Source: Brevibacterium picturae (lineage in GTDB: Bacteria; Actinomycetota; Actinomycetes; Actinomycetales; Brevibacteriaceae). From it: 7,555 bases of DNA. Shown here piece by piece: positions 6,545 through 7,555 of this stretch. Made by a program: the position numbers and the translations under genes. The notes beneath the pieces are model-generated. The model saw nothing but the letters and a program-made list of their open reading frames with translations. It was not told the origin of the DNA and made no database searches. The stretch is from the NCBI RefSeq assembly GCF_030453725.1, contig NZ_JAKDJU010000143.1, positions 1 to 7,555 on the forward strand, read 5' to 3'. The first letter of the stretch is position 1. Every line of letters begins with the position of its first letter.

Positions 6545-6573
6545 ACGTTTTAACGTTCCACTTCGTGGAACGT
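6545..6573 (+). promoter_or_regulatory. Perfect 9-bp hairpin with an overlapping alternative palindrome in the ilvN-ilvC gap
   Basis: ACGTTCCAC (6553-6561) and GTGGAACGT (6565-6573) are perfect inverted repeats around a TTC loop. An overlapping smaller palindrome, ACGTT (6545-6549) with AACGT (6552-6556), shares bases 6553-6556, so both cannot form together in RNA. No T-run follows, so this is not a standard intrinsic terminator. It may be an RNA processing or partial termination stem, an mRNA stabiliser, or a DNA operator for ilvC. The structure is seen; the role is open. Confidence 0.6.
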
Positions 6574-6656
6574 CGACCATCTCAATAAATGAACCGCAGT
6601 ACCGAACTGTGAAACAATGGGGAGTACCCCACACCTGACGAAGGAGCAAGAGAACT
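6574..6656 (+). other. ilvC upstream leader with AT-rich patches and a small hairpin
   Basis: After the 9-bp hairpin the sequence becomes unusually AT-rich at 6584-6592 (AATAAATGA) and again at 6611-6617. This could host an ilvC promoter, but I find no paired -35/-10 boxes that convince me. TGGGG (6618-6622) and CCCCA (6627-6631) form a 5-bp stem with an AGTA loop just before the ilvC ribosome binding site AAGGAG (6641-6646). In C. glutamicum, ilvC is known to be transcribed separately as well as with ilvBN, so an internal promoter here is reasonable but unproven. Confidence 0.35.
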
Positions 6657-7555
6657 ATGGCAGCAGAACGCTATTACGACGACAATGCAGATCTGTCCGT
6701 CATCCAGGGCAAGAAGGTTGCCGTCATCGGCTACGGCAGCCAGGGTCACGCACACTCGCTGAGCCTGCGCGACTCCGGTGTCGAGGTCCGCATCGGTCTC
6801 AAGGAAGGCTCCGCCAGCCGCGACAAGGCCGCTGCCGAAGGCCTCGAAGTCGGCACCCCCGCCGAGGTCTCCGAATGGGCCGACCTCGTCGTGATCCTCG
6901 CTCCTGACCAGGTCCAGGCCGACATCTACAACTCGGAGATCGCACCGAACCTGACCCCAGGCAATGCTCTGCTCTTCGCTCACGGTTTCAACATCCGCTT
7001 CGACTACATCCAGCCGCCCGAGGGCGTCGACGTCATCATGGTCGCCCCCAAGGGTCCCGGCCACGTTGTGCGTCGCGAGTACGTCGACGGCCGTGGCGTG
7101 CCTGTCCTCGTGGCTGTCGAGGCCGACGCCTCCGGCAAGGCCTGGGACCTCGTGCTCTCCTATGCCAAGGGCATCGGCGGCCTGCGTGCCGGCGGCATCA
7201 AGACCACCTTCACCGAGGAGACCGAATCGGATCTCTTCGGCGAGCAGACCGTCCTCTGCGGTGGCACCTCCCACCTCGTGCAGTACGGCTTCGAGGTCCT
7301 CACCGAGGCCGGCTACCAGCCCGAGATCGCCTACTTCGAGGTTCTCCACGAGCTCAAGCTCATCGTCGACCTCATGGTCGAGGGCGGAATCGCCAAGCAG
7401 CGCTGGTCGATCTCCGACACCGCTGAGTACGGCGACTACGTCTCCGGGCCGCGCGTCATCACCCCGGACGTGAAGAAGAACATGGAAGCCGTCCTCGCGG
7501 ACATCCAGAACGGCAAGTTCGCCGAGCGCTTCATGAACGACCAGAAGAACGGTGC
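6657..7555 (+). CDS. ilvC: Ketol-acid reductoisomerase, class I (3' end beyond window)
   Basis: IlvC (EC 1.1.1.86) isomerises and reduces 2-acetolactate or 2-aceto-2-hydroxybutyrate to the dihydroxyacid, using NAD(P)H and Mg2+, as the second shared step to Val, Leu and Ile. The frame is open from the ATG to the window edge: 299 complete codons of the roughly 330-340 usual for the short class I enzyme. The protein begins MAAERYYDDNADLSVIQGKK and shows the Rossmann motif GYGSQG (25-30), catalytic His109 in FAHGFNI, Lys132 in APKGPGH, metal ligands Asp192 and Glu196 in ETESDLFGEQ, Glu228 and Glu232 in FEVLHELK, and substrate Ser253 in SISDTAEYG. All key residues are intact. AAGGAG ten bases upstream supports the start. 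Codon choice is strongly biased to GTC, CTC, ATC and AAG, as in highly expressed genes. The 149-nt gap from ilvN permits both read-through and separate transcription. Confidence 0.97.
   Translation, partial: MAAERYYDDNADLSVIQGKKVAVIGYGSQGHAHSLSLRDSGVEVRIGLKEGSASRDKAAAEGLEVGTPAEVSEWADLVVILAPDQVQADIYNSEIAPNLTPGNALLFAHGFNIRFDYIQPPEGVDVIMVAPKGPGHVVRREYVDGRGVPVLVAVEADASGKAWDLVLSYAKGIGGLRAGGIKTTFTEETESDLFGEQTVLCGGTSHLVQYGFEVLTEAGYQPEIAYFEVLHELKLIVDLMVEGGIAKQRWSISDTAEYGDYVSGPRVITPDVKKNMEAVLADIQNGKFAERFMNDQKNG

Noticed and set aside
6553..6573. Intrinsic terminator after ilvN
   Set aside because: The stem is perfect but no T-run follows, so I call it only a hairpin of unknown role.
6589..6612. Mini-frame MNRSTEL before ilvC as a possible second leader peptide
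   Set aside because: It has no branched-chain codon run, no ribosome binding site, and no terminator with a T-run behind it.

Overview
The window is GC-rich and reads as chromosomal DNA of an actinobacterium. Coding is dense, with GTG and TTG starts, 4-nt stop/start overlaps and strong C/G third positions. The gene order ilvB-ilvN-ilvC and an N-terminally extended acetolactate synthase fit Actinomycetota. A Micrococcales-type organism such as Brevibacterium is my guess, not something the sequence proves.

Layout. Positions 10-3740 on the minus strand hold two translationally coupled genes for half-transporters of the type I ABC exporter fold (6-TM domain plus ATPase). Together they look like a heterodimeric exporter. 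Their ATPase motifs are degenerate in a complementary way, so one composite ATP site should be catalytic and the other should not. Positions 3741-4061 are a divergent intergenic region. It carries a plus-strand promoter with a perfect TTGACA box, a 16-codon leader peptide (MTHLLVVVITQRADLP), a 9-bp alternative helix, and an intrinsic terminator ending in T6. This is a transcription attenuator for the downstream operon. Positions 4062-7555 on the plus strand hold ilvB, ilvN (coupled by ATGA) and, after a 149-nt gap, ilvC, which runs off the right edge.

How the genes work together. IlvB (catalytic) and IlvN (regulatory, ACT domain) form acetohydroxyacid synthase. It makes 2-acetolactate or 2-aceto-2-hydroxybutyrate. 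IlvC converts these to the dihydroxyacids on the way to valine, leucine and isoleucine. Control is visible at two levels: attenuation through Leu/Val/Ile codons in the leader, and expected valine feedback through the IlvN ACT domain. The ilvN-ilvC gap adds a 9-bp perfect hairpin and three copies of GCGCAGCTG, which may tune ilvC separately.

Novelty. The genes are well-known families and I see no clearly new system. The most informative parts are non-coding: the ilv attenuator, whose leader peptide may be translated from a leaderless mRNA, and the structured ilvN-ilvC gap. I saw no tRNA, rRNA, CRISPR array, insertion sequence or origin.
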